This document shows, one piece after another, positions 50,315 through 50,574 of a stretch of 50,574 nucleotides of DNA. The DNA comes from CASQEL01 sp036655975. Its GTDB lineage: Bacteria; Desulfobacterota; Desulfovibrionia; Desulfovibrionales; Desulfovibrionaceae. Made by a program: the position numbers and the translations under genes. Under the pieces are notes generated by a model, which was not told the DNA's origin, searched no databases, and saw nothing but the letters and a program-made list of their open reading frames with translations. The stretch is from the NCBI GenBank assembly GCA_036655975.1, contig JAVVPD010000005.1, positions 1 to 50,574 of the forward strand, given 5' to 3'. Position 1 is the stretch's first letter. Each line of letters opens with the position of its first letter.

Positions 50315-50574
50315 ATGTCCGTTATCACTGTTATAAAAAATAGCCGTAAAAAACAATGGAGCCTTGGGGTCGTGTTGGCGTTGGCGGCTGTGAGTTTGTT
50401 TTTTATCATCCGACCGCATTCCACCACCACACGTCCCCCAGCAGCGCCCTTACCCGTGCGCGTTGCCCCAGTGGAAGTACAAAATATCCCCGAGTATTTG
50501 AACGGATTAGGAACGGTTATCCCTTCCCAAACGTCTCTTGTACGCAGCCGCGTGGACGGCACCCTGTTGCGTTT
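50315..50574 (+). CDS. RND efflux periplasmic adaptor, N-terminal part
   Basis: Partial, running off the window after 86 codons. It begins with a basic stretch and one membrane anchor (VVLALAAVSLFFII), then a Pro-rich spacer and PVRVAPVEVQNIPEYLNGLGTV, the usual start of MdtA/AcrA-like adaptors. AAAGGA lies 5 bases before the ATG. An inner-membrane RND pump gene is expected downstream. It is 17 bases after trkH, probably by chance. Confidence 0.82.
   Translation, partial: MSVITVIKNSRKKQWSLGVVLALAAVSLFFIIRPHSTTTRPPAAPLPVRVAPVEVQNIPEYLNGLGTVIPSQTSLVRSRVDGTLLR

Overview
The window reads as a chromosome segment of a sulfate-reducer-like member of the Desulfovibrionaceae. The strongest marker is a 907-residue molybdenum aldehyde oxidoreductase whose iron-sulfur cysteines and catalytic glutamate fall at the same positions as I remember for the Desulfovibrio gigas enzyme. 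It sits in a maturation operon whose order matches, from memory, the D. vulgaris DVU_1551 to DVU_1560 block. Rubrerythrin, small double-CxxC proteins, MobB fused to an Fe-S domain and a formate dehydrogenase remnant fit the same group. A 100-N gap flanked by an exact 55-base duplication shows this is a draft assembly.

Layout. 1-70: end of a probable IS21-family element. 166-6980: housekeeping genes, mostly on the minus strand (CtpA protease, rubrerythrin, YigZ, CbiB, TrmL, zinc ribbon, hydantoinase/oxoprolinase, a D/R-rich exported protein). 7196-11700, plus strand: ilvE, the dnaX-ybaB-recR cluster, a ZIP transporter. 11743-24571, minus strand: eleven tightly packed genes for aldehyde oxidoreductase and its probable maturation. 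24913-31869: a NifX-like protein, an fdhB-like pseudogene, an EamA exporter, a hybrid histidine kinase, a dual-CxxC protein, YitT, TauE, MobB. 32076-35873: pyrB-pyrC behind a probable attenuator, then a DUF4139 protein. 36114-40753: a complete livJHMGF branched-chain amino acid ABC transporter. 40908-44538: an HDOD protein with a small partner, DprA, CpoB/YbgF. 44674-50574: an unknown membrane protein, a SLC13-type carrier, a glycosyltransferase, TrkH, and the start of an RND adaptor.

How the genes fit together. The 11.7-24.6 kb operon holds the enzyme (Mop), cofactor genes (MoeA-like protein, MocA-like nucleotidyltransferase fused to an HD domain, XdhC-like sulfuration factor), electron carriers (a dicluster/CCG flavoprotein-like protein, a double-CxxC mini-protein) and a set of unknown chemistry: a Tes-like radical SAM protein, a short AMP-forming ligase, a methyltransferase and a C-GCAxxG-C-C protein. 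Eight of its ten gene junctions overlap or are no more than 2 nt apart, and a palindrome covers the predicted transcription start. This is the best candidate here for a system without a worked-out biochemical role. Other points worth attention are a pyrBI-style leader peptide and terminator before pyrB, a possible -1 frameshift site in dnaX, and the decayed fdhB tail. I saw no rRNA, tRNA or CRISPR array.
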